Below are positions 45,790-54,665 of a stretch of DNA of 64,000 bases, piece by piece (the first letter of the stretch is position 1; each line of letters begins with the position of its first letter). Source of the DNA: Azomonas tarimensis. GTDB lineage: Bacteria; Pseudomonadota; Gammaproteobacteria; Pseudomonadales; Pseudomonadaceae. The DNA lies in the NCBI RefSeq assembly GCF_042648805.1, contig NZ_JBHRXZ010000012.1, positions 133,891 to 197,890 of the forward strand, in the 5' to 3' direction. Both the position numbers and the translations under genes were made by a program. Below the pieces are notes generated by a model. That model saw nothing but the letters and a program-made list of their open reading frames with translations. It did not search any database and was not told the DNA's origin.

Positions 45790-46902
45790 TCAACGCTCCA
45801 GCAGGATCCGCAGCATACGCCGTAGCGGTTCGGCAGCGCCCCACAGCAGTTGGTCGCCCACGGTAAATGCTCCGAGGAAATGGGACCCCATGTTGAGCTT
45901 GCGCAGGCGCCCCACCGGGACGCTGAGGGTACCGGTCACCGCCGCCGGGCTCAGCTCACGCATGCTGTCGTCACGATGGTTGGGCACAAGCTTGACCCAG
46001 GGATTGTGCTGGCTGATCAGCCCTTCGATATCCCCCATCGGTACATCCTTGTTCAGCTTGATGGTCAGCGCCTGGCTGTGGCACCGCATGGCACCGATCC
46101 GCACACAGATGCCGTCGACAGGAATCGGGCTGGTGAAACGACCAAGGATCTTGTTTGTTTCCGCCTGCGCTTTCCACTCCTCGCGGCTCTGCCCATTGGG
46201 CAGCTCCTTGTCGATATAGGGGATGAGACTACCAGCCAGCGGCGCGCCAAAATGATCCACCGGGAATCCGTCGCCGCGCAGGCTATCGGCAACCCTGCGA
46301 TCGATGTCGAGGATTGCACTGGCCGGATTGGCCAGGTCATCTGCTACGGCCGCGTTGATGGCGCCCATCTGCTTTATCAGCTCGCGCATGTTCTGCGCAC
46401 CGGCTCCAGAGGCTGCCTGATAAGTCATGGCGCTCATCCATTCCACCAACCCGGCCTCGAACAGGCCGCCCAGCGACATCAGCATGAGACTGACGGTGCA
46501 GTTGCCGCCGATGAAGTTGCGAGTACCGGCACTCAGTTGCTGGTCGATCACACGCCGGTTTACCGGATCCAGAACGATCACCGCATCATCCTGCATGCGC
46601 AAGGCGGAAGCAGCGTCGATCCAATAGCCGTTCCAGCCAGCTTCGCGCAGCTTGGGAAAGACTTCGTTGGTGTAGTCACCGCCTTGGCAGGTGAGGATGA
46701 CATCGAGCGTTTTCAGCTCATCGATGCTGTAGGCATCCTTCAGCGAAGCGATGTCTTTGCCGATCTCTGGCCCCTGGCCGCCGACGTTGGAGGTGGTGAA
46801 GAATACCGGCTCGATCAGCTCGAAATCCCGCTCCTCCAGCATCCGCTGCATCAGCACGGAGCCAACCATGCCGCGCCAACCGATCAGACCAACACGTTTC
46901 AT
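45790..46902 (-). CDS. asd: Aspartate-semialdehyde dehydrogenase
   Basis: Reduces aspartyl phosphate to aspartate semialdehyde, the branch to lysine/diaminopimelate, methionine and threonine. The 370-residue protein has the NADP motif GLIGWRGMVGSVLMQRM at the N-terminus. The catalytic cysteine is in FIGGNCTVSLMLMSLGGLFE near residue 135, with QAASGAGAQNMREL following. This is the E. coli/Pseudomonas (gram-negative) subgroup of Asd. It follows leuB on the same strand, about 100 bases away, and has its own terminator. Confidence 0.96.
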   Translation of the reverse strand: MKRVGLIGWRGMVGSVLMQRMLEERDFELIEPVFFTTSNVGGQGPEIGKDIASLKDAYSIDELKTLDVILTCQGGDYTNEVFPKLREAGWNGYWIDAASALRMQDDAVIVLDPVNRRVIDQQLSAGTRNFIGGNCTVSLMLMSLGGLFEAGLVEWMSAMTYQAASGAGAQNMRELIKQMGAINAAVADDLANPASAILDIDRRVADSLRGDGFPVDHFGAPLAGSLIPYIDKELPNGQSREEWKAQAETNKILGRFTSPIPVDGICVRIGAMRCHSQALTIKLNKDVPMGDIEGLISQHNPWVKLVPNHRDDSMRELSPAAVTGTLSVPVGRLRKLNMGSHFLGAFTVGDQLLWGAAEPLRRMLRILLER

Positions 46903-47006
46903 CGCAACTACCTATCTATCAAGTGGGCCCGGACCTGGCAGGGCCGTCAAATAAACCGGCAAGGCCGATCATGATGATTCAGCGGCTGCCAGGAGGGCCG
47001 CAGAGA

Positions 47007-48089
47007 TTACAACTTAGAGAGCGCCTCGACCACCGCATCGCCCATTTCGCGGGTACCGACCTGACGGCAGCCTTCGGACTGGATGTCGCCCGTGCGCAGT
47101 CCTTGATCCAGAACGTTGCTCACAGCCTGCTCGATGGCATCGGCGGCAGCAGCCTGAGCAAAGCTGTAGCGCAGCATCATGGACACCGAGAGGATGGTTG
47201 CCAAGGGGTTGGCAATGCCCTTGCCGGCGATATCCGGCGCGGAGCCATGGCAGGGCTCGTACATGCCCTTGTTGTCTGCATCCAGCGACGCGGACGGCAG
47301 CATGCCAATGGAACCGGTGAGCATGGAAGCTTCGTCCGACAGGATGTCGCCGAACATGTTGTCGGTGACGATCACGTCGAACTGCTTGGGCGCACGAACC
47401 AGCTGCATGGCCGCATTGTCAACGTACATGTGCGACAGCTCCACCTCGGGGTAGTCCTTTGCCACTTCCTCGACCACCACGCGCCACAGCTGGCTCGAAG
47501 CCAGTACGTTGGCCTTGTCCACCGAGCAGAGTTTCTTGTTGCGCACCATGGCCATGTCGAAACCGACCCGGGCGATGCGGCGGACCTCGCTTTCGCTGTA
47601 GGGTAGCGTGTCGTAGGCCATGCGCTCGCCGTTTTCCAGCACCTTGCTCTCTCGCGGCTTGCCGAAATAGATGCCACCGGTGAGTTCGCGAACGATGAGG
47701 ATGTCCAGACCGGCGACGATCTCGCGCTTGAGCGAAGAGGCATCGGCCAGCTGCGGATAGAGCAGCGCGGGACGCAGGTTGCCGAACAGACCCAGCTCGG
47801 AGCGGATCCTCAGCAGGCCGCGCTCCGGGCGGATGGCCGGGTCGATGGCGTCCCACTTCGGGCCGCCCACGGCGCCGAGCAGGATGGCATCGGCTTCACG
47901 GGCGCGCGCCAGGGTTTCGTCGGCCAGGGGAACGCCGTACTTGTCGACGGCCGCGCCTCCCAGTTCGTCGTAGCTCAGTTCGAAATCGAGGCTGTACTTG
48001 CTGTTGGCCAGCTCCAGCACCTTGACGGCTTCCGCCACGATTTCCGGGCCGATACCGTCGCCGGGGAGAACCAGAATCTTCTTGGACAT
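47007..48089 (-). CDS. leuB: 3-isopropylmalate dehydrogenase
   Basis: Oxidative decarboxylation of 3-isopropylmalate in leucine synthesis, NAD-dependent. The 360-residue protein has LPGDGIGPEIVAEAVKVLEL, the loop RELTGGIYFGKPRE, VDKANVLASSQLWR and the metal/NAD region HGSAPDIAGKGIANPLATIL. It is third in the leftward leuC-leuD-leuB operon; 47 bases separate it from leuD and contain a degenerate copy of a dispersed GCTTGCAGCTT-type repeat. Confidence 0.97.
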   Translation of the reverse strand: MSKKILVLPGDGIGPEIVAEAVKVLELANSKYSLDFELSYDELGGAAVDKYGVPLADETLARAREADAILLGAVGGPKWDAIDPAIRPERGLLRIRSELGLFGNLRPALLYPQLADASSLKREIVAGLDILIVRELTGGIYFGKPRESKVLENGERMAYDTLPYSESEVRRIARVGFDMAMVRNKKLCSVDKANVLASSQLWRVVVEEVAKDYPEVELSHMYVDNAAMQLVRAPKQFDVIVTDNMFGDILSDEASMLTGSIGMLPSASLDADNKGMYEPCHGSAPDIAGKGIANPLATILSVSMMLRYSFAQAAAADAIEQAVSNVLDQGLRTGDIQSEGCRQVGTREMGDAVVEALSKL

Positions 48090-48103
48090 GTTTTTTCCTT
48101 CGG

Positions 48104-48134
48104 AAATTGCTTCAAGCTTGCGGCTTGCAGCTCC
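48104..48134. repeat. Dispersed AAGCTTGC/GCTTGCAGC-type intergenic repeat, copy 1
   Basis: The leuD-leuB spacer contains TTGCTTCAAGCTTGCGGC followed by TTGCAGCTCC. Related words recur at 50346-50415 and, more degenerate, at 19530-19576. These look like members of a short dispersed intergenic family. Confidence 0.4.
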
Positions 48135-48136
48135 TT

Positions 48137-48784
48137 TTATTTGATCGCGCCAAACAGCCAGGGGCTGCTCGCCTTGTGTTTTTCCTCGAAGCCGCGGATC
48201 TCGTCGGCGTCCTGCAGGGTCAGACCGATGTCGTCCAGGCCATTCAACAGGCAGTGCTTGCGGAAGGCGTCGATCTCGAAACGGTACTGCACGCCATCCG
48301 GCCGGATCACGGTCTGCGCGGCAAGGTCGACGGTCAGCTGGTAACCCTCGGTGACCTCGGCCTGCTTGAACAGCTCGTCGATCTCCCCTTCGCTCAGCAC
48401 GATCGGCAAGAGGCCGTTCTTGAAGCTGTTGTTGAAGAAGATGTCGGCGAAGCTCGGCGCGATGATTGCGCGGAAGCCGTACTCGTCAAGAGCCCAGGGC
48501 GCATGCTCACGGGACGAACCGCAGCCGAAGTTCTCGCGGGCCAGCAGCACGCTCGCGCCCTGGTAGCGCGGCTGATTGAGGACGAAGTCCTCGTTCAGCG
48601 GACGCCGGGAGCAGTCCTGGCCGGGCATGCCCTCGTCCAGGTAGCGCCACTCGTCGAACAGGTTCGGGCCAAAGCCGGTGCGCTTGATCGACTTGAGAAA
48701 CTGCTTGGGGATGATCTGGTCGGTGTCGACGTTGGCGCGGTCGAGTGGTGCGACAAGACCGGTGTGTTGGGTAAAGGCTTTCAT
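48137..48784 (-). CDS. leuD: 3-isopropylmalate dehydratase small subunit
   Basis: Small subunit of isopropylmalate isomerase (with LeuC). The 215-residue protein has VAPLDRANVDTDQIIPKQFL and the family motif ILLARENFGCGSSREHAPWA near residue 80 (seen as VLLARENFGCGSSREHA). It ends 13 bases from the leuC stop on the same strand, so the subunits are co-expressed. Identification is firm. Confidence 0.97.
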   Translation of the reverse strand: MKAFTQHTGLVAPLDRANVDTDQIIPKQFLKSIKRTGFGPNLFDEWRYLDEGMPGQDCSRRPLNEDFVLNQPRYQGASVLLARENFGCGSSREHAPWALDEYGFRAIIAPSFADIFFNNSFKNGLLPIVLSEGEIDELFKQAEVTEGYQLTVDLAAQTVIRPDGVQYRFEIDAFRKHCLLNGLDDIGLTLQDADEIRGFEEKHKASSPWLFGAIK

Positions 48785-48797
48785 CTGCTCCGCTCCT

Positions 48798-50219
48798 TTA
48801 GCTCAGCAATTCGCGCACGTCGACGAAGTGACCGGTCACCGCCGCGGCGGCGGCCATGGCCGGGCTCACCAGGTGGGTGCGTCCGCCATTGCCCTGGCGG
48901 CCTTCGAAGTTGCGGTTGGAAGTGGACGCGCAATGTTCACCGCTGCCCAGCTTGTCCGGGTTCATCGCCAGGCACATGGAGCAGCCCGGCTCGCGCCATT
49001 CGAAGCCGGCCTCGATGAACACCTTGTCCAGGCCTTCCTCTTCAGCCTGCTGCTTGACCAAGCCGGAGCCGGGCACAACCAGCGCCTGCTTGATGTTGCC
49101 GGCGACCTTGCGACCCTTGGCCACGGCAGCGGCATCGCGCAGATCCTCGATCCTAGAGTTGGTACACGAGCCGATGAACACCCGATCGACCTTGATCTCG
49201 GTGATCGGCTGGCTGGCGGTCAGGCCCATGTACTTCAGGGCGCGCTCGATGGAGCCGCGCTTGACCGAGTCGGTCTCGGCGGCCGGGTCCGGCACGCGTT
49301 CGTCGACGGCCAGCACCATTTCCGGCGAGGTGCCCCAGCTGACCTGCGGCTTGATGTCTTCGGCCTTCAGCTCGATGACGGTATCGAAGTGCGCATCAGC
49401 GTCGGAAACCAGCTCGCGCCACTGGGCAACGGCCATCTCCCAGTCGTCGCCTTTGGGTGCGTAGGGACGGCCCTTGACGTACTCGATGGTCTTTTCGTCC
49501 ACCGCCACCATACCTACACGGGCGCCGGCCTCGATGGCCATGTTGCAGATGGTCATGCGGCCTTCCATGGACAGCTCTCGGATCGCGCTGCCAGCGAACT
49601 CCAGCGCATGACCATTGCCGCCGGCAGTGCCGATCTTGCCGATCACGGCGAGCACGATGTCCTTGGCGGTCACGCCGAAGGGCAGCCTGCCCTCCACGCG
49701 CACCTGCATGTTCTTCATCTTCTTGGCGATCAGGCATTGGGTAGCCAGCACGTGCTCGACTTCCGAGGTGCCGATGCCGTGGGCCAGCGCGCCGAAGGCG
49801 CCGTGGGTCGAGGTGTGCGAATCGCCGCAGACCACGGTCATGCCCGGCAGGGTCGCGCCCTGCTCCGGGCCGATCACATGGACGATGCCCTGGCGAACGT
49901 CGTTCATCTTGAATTCGAGAATGCCGAACTCGTCGCAGTTCTCATCCAGCGTCTGCACCTGGATGCGCGAGGTATCGTCGGCAATGGTCTGCACGCCGCC
50001 CTTGCGGTCCGGCGTGGTCGGCACGTTGTGATCGACTGTGGCGATGTTGGCGTCGATGCGCCAGGGCTTGCGGCCCGCCAAGCGCAGACCTTCGAACGCC
50101 TGGGGCGAGGTCACTTCGTGGAGGATGTGACGGTCGATATAGATCAGCGAAGAGCCGTCATCGCGGCGCTTCACCTCATGCATCTCCCAGAGTTTGTCGT
50201 AGAGCGTCTTGCCGGCCAT
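48798..50219 (-). CDS. leuC: 3-isopropylmalate dehydratase large subunit
   Basis: Iron-sulfur aconitase-family subunit that isomerises isopropylmalate in leucine synthesis. The 473-residue protein starts MAGKTLYDKLWEMHEVKRRD. Cluster-ligand cysteines lie in VFIGSCTNSRIEDLRDAA and EPGCSMCLAMNPDKLGSGE, and VCGDSHTSTHGAFGALAHGI is present. I chose ATG at 50219 (GAGGA upstream); the longer frame to 50501 runs into the divergent LysR gene. First gene of leuCDB; divergent from a LysR regulator. Confidence 0.97.
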   Translation of the reverse strand: MAGKTLYDKLWEMHEVKRRDDGSSLIYIDRHILHEVTSPQAFEGLRLAGRKPWRIDANIATVDHNVPTTPDRKGGVQTIADDTSRIQVQTLDENCDEFGILEFKMNDVRQGIVHVIGPEQGATLPGMTVVCGDSHTSTHGAFGALAHGIGTSEVEHVLATQCLIAKKMKNMQVRVEGRLPFGVTAKDIVLAVIGKIGTAGGNGHALEFAGSAIRELSMEGRMTICNMAIEAGARVGMVAVDEKTIEYVKGRPYAPKGDDWEMAVAQWRELVSDADAHFDTVIELKAEDIKPQVSWGTSPEMVLAVDERVPDPAAETDSVKRGSIERALKYMGLTASQPITEIKVDRVFIGSCTNSRIEDLRDAAAVAKGRKVAGNIKQALVVPGSGLVKQQAEEEGLDKVFIEAGFEWREPGCSMCLAMNPDKLGSGEHCASTSNRNFEGRQGNGGRTHLVSPAMAAAAAVTGHFVDVRELLS

Positions 50220-50345
50220 CGGACTTTCCTCATCAGCGTCGGTGCGCAACGGGGCGCTAAGCCCCTCTTGTCGAACGGATATGCTAGGGGCTTGCATCGG
50301 ATCACTCAAATTCATATTTTTCATCCAATGCATTCCTTTCTGGAA

Positions 50346-50415
50346 TACTTGGCAGCGAGCTGCAAGCTGCAAGCCGACCGTCCTTTTCCAGTAGCTTGCG
50401 GCTATCAACTTGAAG
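50346..50415. repeat. Dispersed intergenic repeat, copy 2 (leuC/lysR promoter region)
   Basis: The divergent leuC/lysR interval contains GCGAGCTGCAAGCTGCAAGC and, 25 bases on, TAGCTTGCGGCTATCAACTT with GAAGCT. These are related to the leuD-leuB spacer element. They overlap the region where LysR-type operators would be expected. Confidence 0.4.
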
Positions 50416-50423
50416 CTTTCTCT

Positions 50424-51323
50424 ATGGATCTTGCCAACCTTTCCGCCTTCATCGCCGTCGCCGAAACCGGGAGTTTTTCCCGCGCCGGGGAGCGGCTGCA
50501 TCTGACCCAGCCGGCGGTGAGCAAGCGCATCGCGGCGCTAGAGTCTCAGCTAGACGTGCGCCTGTTCGATCGCCTCGGGCGGGAGGTGGGGCTGACCGAG
50601 GCGGGTCGGGCACTATTGCCAAGGGCGTATCGCATCATCCATGAGCTGGACGATACCCGCCGGGCGTTGACCAACCTGCAGGGCCAGATAAGCGGTCGGC
50701 TCACCCTGGCGACCAGTCATCACATTGGATTGCATCGCCTGCCGCCGGTACTGAGGCGTTTCACCCATGCTCATCCGGCTGTCACGCTGGATATACGCTT
50801 TCTTGACTCGGAGGTAGCATACGACGAGGTGCTTCATGGACGCCTGGAGCTGGCGATCATCACGCTGGCGCCCCAGACCCTGGGGCCGCTGAGGGCTGTA
50901 CCAATCTGGGACGACCCACTGGACCTGGTCGCCGCCATCGACCATCCCCTCGCCAGACGCGAAAATGTCCGGCTGCGGGATGTGGCCTGCCATCCAGCAG
51001 TGTTACCGGGCGATGCCACCTTTACCCACCGGATCGTCAGTGGCCTGTTCGAATCGACGGGGCTGAGCCTGGATGTCAGCATGACCACCAACTATCTGGA
51101 GACCATCAGAATGATGATATCCATCGGACTCGCCTGGGGTGTCTTGCCGCGCACCATGCTGGATGACCAGCTCTGCGCCCTCAGGTTACCCGGCATGAAT
51201 CTGAGCCGCCGCCTGGGCTACGTCGTCCATACGGAACGTACGCTGTCCAATGCCGCACGCGCCATGATGCGCCTGCTCGAGGAAGATACAGGCGGCTTGC
51301 ACGACCCACTGCCAAGGCGATAA
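50424..51323 (+). CDS. LysR-family transcriptional regulator
   Basis: A 299-residue LysR-type regulator. The N-terminal winged helix-turn-helix is in LSAFIAVAETGSFSRAGERL followed by HLTQPAVSKRIAALESQLDV. A periplasmic-binding-like effector domain runs from about residue 90 to the end. I chose ATG at 50424 (MDLANLSAF), the standard LysR N-terminus; the frame is open far upstream, but that part is antisense to leuC. It is divergent from leuC with 204 bases between and is probably a regulator of leucine genes or itself (inference from position). Confidence 0.92.
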   Translation: MDLANLSAFIAVAETGSFSRAGERLHLTQPAVSKRIAALESQLDVRLFDRLGREVGLTEAGRALLPRAYRIIHELDDTRRALTNLQGQISGRLTLATSHHIGLHRLPPVLRRFTHAHPAVTLDIRFLDSEVAYDEVLHGRLELAIITLAPQTLGPLRAVPIWDDPLDLVAAIDHPLARRENVRLRDVACHPAVLPGDATFTHRIVSGLFESTGLSLDVSMTTNYLETIRMMISIGLAWGVLPRTMLDDQLCALRLPGMNLSRRLGYVVHTERTLSNAARAMMRLLEEDTGGLHDPLPRR

Positions 51324-51356
51324 CTTGATCGCTAGAACAACAACAAGCTGGTCGTC

Positions 51357-53951
51357 ATGGTGAATTTGCCGTTGTACCTGCATCGCCTCCTCAGTGATTC
51401 CCAGCCCCATGGACTGAGCCCCGGCCAGGACTTCGCGCAGCACGGTCACCGTTTCTCGAACGGCTACCTGCGCAGCGGCCCTACCGCATTGCAGGTCATC
51501 TTCCAGACCAACCCAGACCCCGTCATGCTCAGTGAACACTCCACCGGGCGCCTGCTTGATGTCAATCCGGGGTTTGTCAGGCATTTTGGCTGGAGTGAAC
51601 TAGAGGCAGTTGGCCAAACCAGTCTCGAGCTGGGCATGATGAGCCGAGGCACCCGCCAGCAGATTCTCGATACCCTTGAAAGTGAGGGCTGCCTGGACGA
51701 GGTGGAAGTCGAACTTGTCAGCCGCTCCGGCGAGCGGATGCAGCACCTGCTGTACGGCGGAGCCTTTGTGCTCGACGGTCAGCATTGCCTGCTGATCACT
51801 ACTCGCGACATTACCGAGCAGCGCTCCCAGGCCGAAGCCCTGAGGGAAAGTCAGGAGCGCCTGAAACTGGCCCTGGACTCGGTCGAGCTGGGTACCTGGG
51901 AGTGGCACATACCGAGCGGCATGATCTACGGCTCAGCCCGCGCGGCGCGCCTGCAGGGGCTGGCGAGGGGTGCTTTTCAAGGCTCCACCCGCGAGTTTTT
52001 CGTTCACGTTCCGGCCACGGACATGCGCAGCATGTACGGCATCTATCATGCAGTGGCCTCCGGGCGCCGGCGAAACTTTCAGGCGCAGTACCGCTGCCGT
52101 ATGCCCGATGGCCGTTTCCGCTATCTGGAAAGCACTGCGCGGCTTTATCGGGACGCGCATGGCAAACCCCATCGCATGGCCGGCACCATTGTCGACATCA
52201 CCGAGCGACAGCAAGCCGAAACAGCGCTGCGCGCAAGCGAGGCGAAGTTCGCCCGGGCATTTCACGGGAGCCCGGACGCCATTGTGATCGTCGAACGCGA
52301 CAGCGGCCGATTCATCGAAGTCAACGAAGCCTTTACTCGCCTTACCGGCCACCGAGGCGAGCATGCCATTGGGCGTACCGCAGAAGAGCTCGGGCTGTGG
52401 CCGGACAAGGCCCAGCGTGATCGCCTGCTCAGGCTGGTCGAGCATGAAGGGCGGGTTGTTCACCGGGACTCGGTATTCATCGATCGCAATGGCAGCACGC
52501 TCCATCTGGACGTGTCGGTCGAACCCATGTCACTGAACGAAACCGCATGCCTGCTGATCACTGCTCGCGATATCAGTGAACTGAAACAGGCGCAGGCGCG
52601 CATACAGCACCTGGCTTGGCACGATCCACTCACCGACCTGCCCAACCGTGCCCTGCTCACAGACCGCCTCACCCAGCAGATCGCCCTGCACAAGCGCCAC
52701 GACATGCGCGGCGCGGTGCTGTTCATCGATCTCGATCATTTCAAGCACATCAACGACTCGTTGGGCCACCCGGTAGGTGACGTGGTGCTCAAGATGATCA
52801 CCGCCAGGCTCGAAGCCAGCGTGCGCCACGAGGACACGGTCTCCCGACTCGGTGGCGACGAATTCGTGGTATTGCTGACCGGTCTGAGCGGTCGCCGCTC
52901 CGAGGTCACTCGCCAGGTACGCAAGGTGGCCGAGAAACTGCGAGCTGTGCTCGCCGAGCCCATGCGTTATGAGGGCCAGTGGCTGAAGGTGACGCCGAGC
53001 ATGGGCATCGCCTTGTTGCCAGACCATGGAGAGACGCCTGCCGACCTGCTCAAGCGAGCTGATATCGCCTTGTACCGGGCCAAGGATGCCGGCCGCAACG
53101 CCATCCAGCTGTTCCGCACCACCATGCAGCACGCCGCCAGTGCCCGCTTGCAGATGGAAAACGACTTGCGTCAGGCCTTGCTACGGCACGAGTTTCGGTT
53201 GCATCTGCAGCCGCAGGTCGACGCACGTGACAATCGCATCATTGGTGCCGAAGCACTGCTGCGCTGGGATCATCCCAAACTTGGCCCGCAATCTCCGGGA
53301 CTCTTCATTCAGCTGCTGGAGGAAAGTGGCCTTATCGTCGAAGTGGGCGACTGGATTCTGCGCGAAGCCTGTCGTATCGGCGCATACCTGTTGAATGAGC
53401 GATCAGTCGACGCGGGCGCCTTCAGCCTCTCGATCAATATCAGTCCTCGTCAATTCCGACAGAGCGATTTCGTCGAACAGGTGATGCGCGCCATAGGCGC
53501 CAGCGGCGTGCCACAACGAATGATCAAGCTGGAAATCACCGAAGGCATCGTCATCCAGAATCTGGAAGACACCATCGGAAAGATGAACCGCCTGAAGAAG
53601 GCGGGCATCAGCTTTGCCATGGACGATTTTGGAACAGGTTACTCCTCACTGACTTACCTCAAGCGGTTACCAGTGGATCTGCTGAAAATCGACCAGTCCT
53701 TCGTGCGCGACGCCATGGCCGGCGACGGCGACGCGGAAATCATTCGCGCCATCGTCAGCATGGCCGCCAGCCTAGGGCTGGAAGTGATTGCCGAGGGCGT
53801 CGAACAGCAGGCCCAACTGGACATTCTTCAGCAGCGAGACTGCCATCTGTACCAGGGATATCTGTTCAGCAGGCCATTGCCACTGGAGATGTTCTGCGAA
53901 TTGCTCGACAGCAGCCTGGCTCGGGCGGCGGGTCCGACCCACCCAGCCTGA
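51357..53951 (+). CDS. PAS-PAS-PAS-GGDEF-EAL cyclic-di-GMP signalling protein
   Basis: An 864-residue cytoplasmic sensor with no membrane helix seen. Three PAS domains lie at about 45-155, 165-285 and 290-410; PAS/PAC ends are seen in ITTRDITEQ, GTIVDITERQ and ITARDISELKQ. A GGDEF domain (LGGDEFVVLL near 499) carries an RHED inhibitory-type I-site five residues before GGDEF. An EAL domain (GAEALLRWDHPKLG near 630; MDDFGTGYSSLTYLKRLP; IAEGVEQQAQ) follows. Both catalytic motifs look intact, so either cyclic-di-GMP synthesis or breakdown is possible. It starts 33 bases after the LysR stop. Confidence 0.93.
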   Translation: MVNLPLYLHRLLSDSQPHGLSPGQDFAQHGHRFSNGYLRSGPTALQVIFQTNPDPVMLSEHSTGRLLDVNPGFVRHFGWSELEAVGQTSLELGMMSRGTRQQILDTLESEGCLDEVEVELVSRSGERMQHLLYGGAFVLDGQHCLLITTRDITEQRSQAEALRESQERLKLALDSVELGTWEWHIPSGMIYGSARAARLQGLARGAFQGSTREFFVHVPATDMRSMYGIYHAVASGRRRNFQAQYRCRMPDGRFRYLESTARLYRDAHGKPHRMAGTIVDITERQQAETALRASEAKFARAFHGSPDAIVIVERDSGRFIEVNEAFTRLTGHRGEHAIGRTAEELGLWPDKAQRDRLLRLVEHEGRVVHRDSVFIDRNGSTLHLDVSVEPMSLNETACLLITARDISELKQAQARIQHLAWHDPLTDLPNRALLTDRLTQQIALHKRHDMRGAVLFIDLDHFKHINDSLGHPVGDVVLKMITARLEASVRHEDTVSRLGGDEFVVLLTGLSGRRSEVTRQVRKVAEKLRAVLAEPMRYEGQWLKVTPSMGIALLPDHGETPADLLKRADIALYRAKDAGRNAIQLFRTTMQHAASARLQMENDLRQALLRHEFRLHLQPQVDARDNRIIGAEALLRWDHPKLGPQSPGLFIQLLEESGLIVEVGDWILREACRIGAYLLNERSVDAGAFSLSINISPRQFRQSDFVEQVMRAIGASGVPQRMIKLEITEGIVIQNLEDTIGKMNRLKKAGISFAMDDFGTGYSSLTYLKRLPVDLLKIDQSFVRDAMAGDGDAEIIRAIVSMAASLGLEVIAEGVEQQAQLDILQQRDCHLYQGYLFSRPLPLEMFCELLDSSLARAAGPTHPA

Positions 53952-54040
53952 ACCTGGCGGGCCAACCGACCGGATCGGCGAGTTGGTCAAGCCCTCTGCG
54001 GGCCGGCTCCAATGACCTCACCGGTCCGGTCAGTACAGGG

Positions 54041-54484
54041 TCAGCCTTCCAGGGCCAGGCGCTCGTTACCGATTGGAATGCGCTTGGGCTTGGCCTCTTC
54101 CGGCACGATGCGCACCATGTCGATATTGAGCAGGCCGTTGAGCAGCTCTGCGCCTTTGACCTCGATATGATCAGCGAGACGGAATGACAGTTTGAATGCT
54201 CGCTGCGCTATCCCCTGGTGCAGATACGCGACGTTCTCGGTCGTGTTTTCCCGCTTGCCGCCACTGACAGTCAACACACCACGTTCGACCTGCAATTCGA
54301 GGTCGGTGTCCTGAAAGCCGGCTGCCGCCACGACGATGCGGTAGTGGTCATCACCATGCTTCTCGATGTTGTAAGGGGGATAGGAGCTGCCATTGTCGTT
54401 TCGCAGGGCAGACTCGAACAGATCGTTGAACCGGTCGAAACCAATCGACTGGCGAAACAGAGGGGCCATGGAAAATGCGGTCAT
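54041..54484 (-). CDS. ibpA: Small heat-shock protein, IbpA/Hsp20 family
   Basis: A 147-residue alpha-crystallin-domain holdase that binds unfolding proteins under heat stress. It starts MTAFSMAPLFRQSIGFDRFN. The crystallin core spans about 35-130 (YPPYNIEKHGDDHYRIVVAA; ERGVLTVSGGKRE; GLLNIDMVRIVPEEAKPKRI). The strong sigma32-like promoter upstream (54554-54581) and a short leader that can fold over the ribosome-binding site agree with heat control. It stands alone between the PAS/GGDEF gene and dnaE2. Confidence 0.95.
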   Translation of the reverse strand: MTAFSMAPLFRQSIGFDRFNDLFESALRNDNGSSYPPYNIEKHGDDHYRIVVAAAGFQDTDLELQVERGVLTVSGGKRENTTENVAYLHQGIAQRAFKLSFRLADHIEVKGAELLNGLLNIDMVRIVPEEAKPKRIPIGNERLALEG

Positions 54485-54553
54485 TTTTCAATCTCCCGAA
54501 TGAGTTCAGCGAGTGGACATCGCGGGACCCGACTGCGGCGCCCCGCATCAACT
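54485..54553 (-). promoter_or_regulatory. ibpA 5' leader, possible RNA thermometer
   Basis: The roughly 70-base leader between the heat-shock promoter and ATG includes GAACTCATTCGGGAGATT. There CTC can pair with GAG of the GGGAG ribosome-binding site. A second GC-rich stem (GGGTCCCGC region) lies further upstream. ROSE-type thermometers control ibpA in Pseudomonas. The match here is by position and SD pairing only, not by a clear ROSE consensus. Confidence 0.35.
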
Positions 54554-54581
54554 AGATAGGGATTCCCTGCCGAATTTCAAG
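54554..54581 (-). promoter_or_regulatory. Sigma32 heat-shock promoter of ibpA
   Basis: On the minus strand CTTGAAA, a 13-base spacer, then CCCTATCT. This compares with the sigma32 consensus CTTGAAA-N13/14-CCCCATNT: a perfect -35 and a near-perfect -10. It is about 70 bases upstream of the ibpA start. Confidence 0.85.
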
Positions 54582-54665
54582 CGCTGGCGATGCCCTCTTT
54601 TATACGACGTTAGCGCCGTATGGCTGTCGATAGCTGCAACGACATCGAGCCTGGCCAAGTCTTCC

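Noticed and set aside
45470..45866. Short frames in the asd-fimV interval
   Set aside because: No RBS, no recognisable motif, and the asd terminator lies inside one of them.
48678..50423. Long N-terminal extension of the LysR frame
   Set aside because: The extension is antisense to leuC and leuD; a normal LysR N-terminus starts at 50424.
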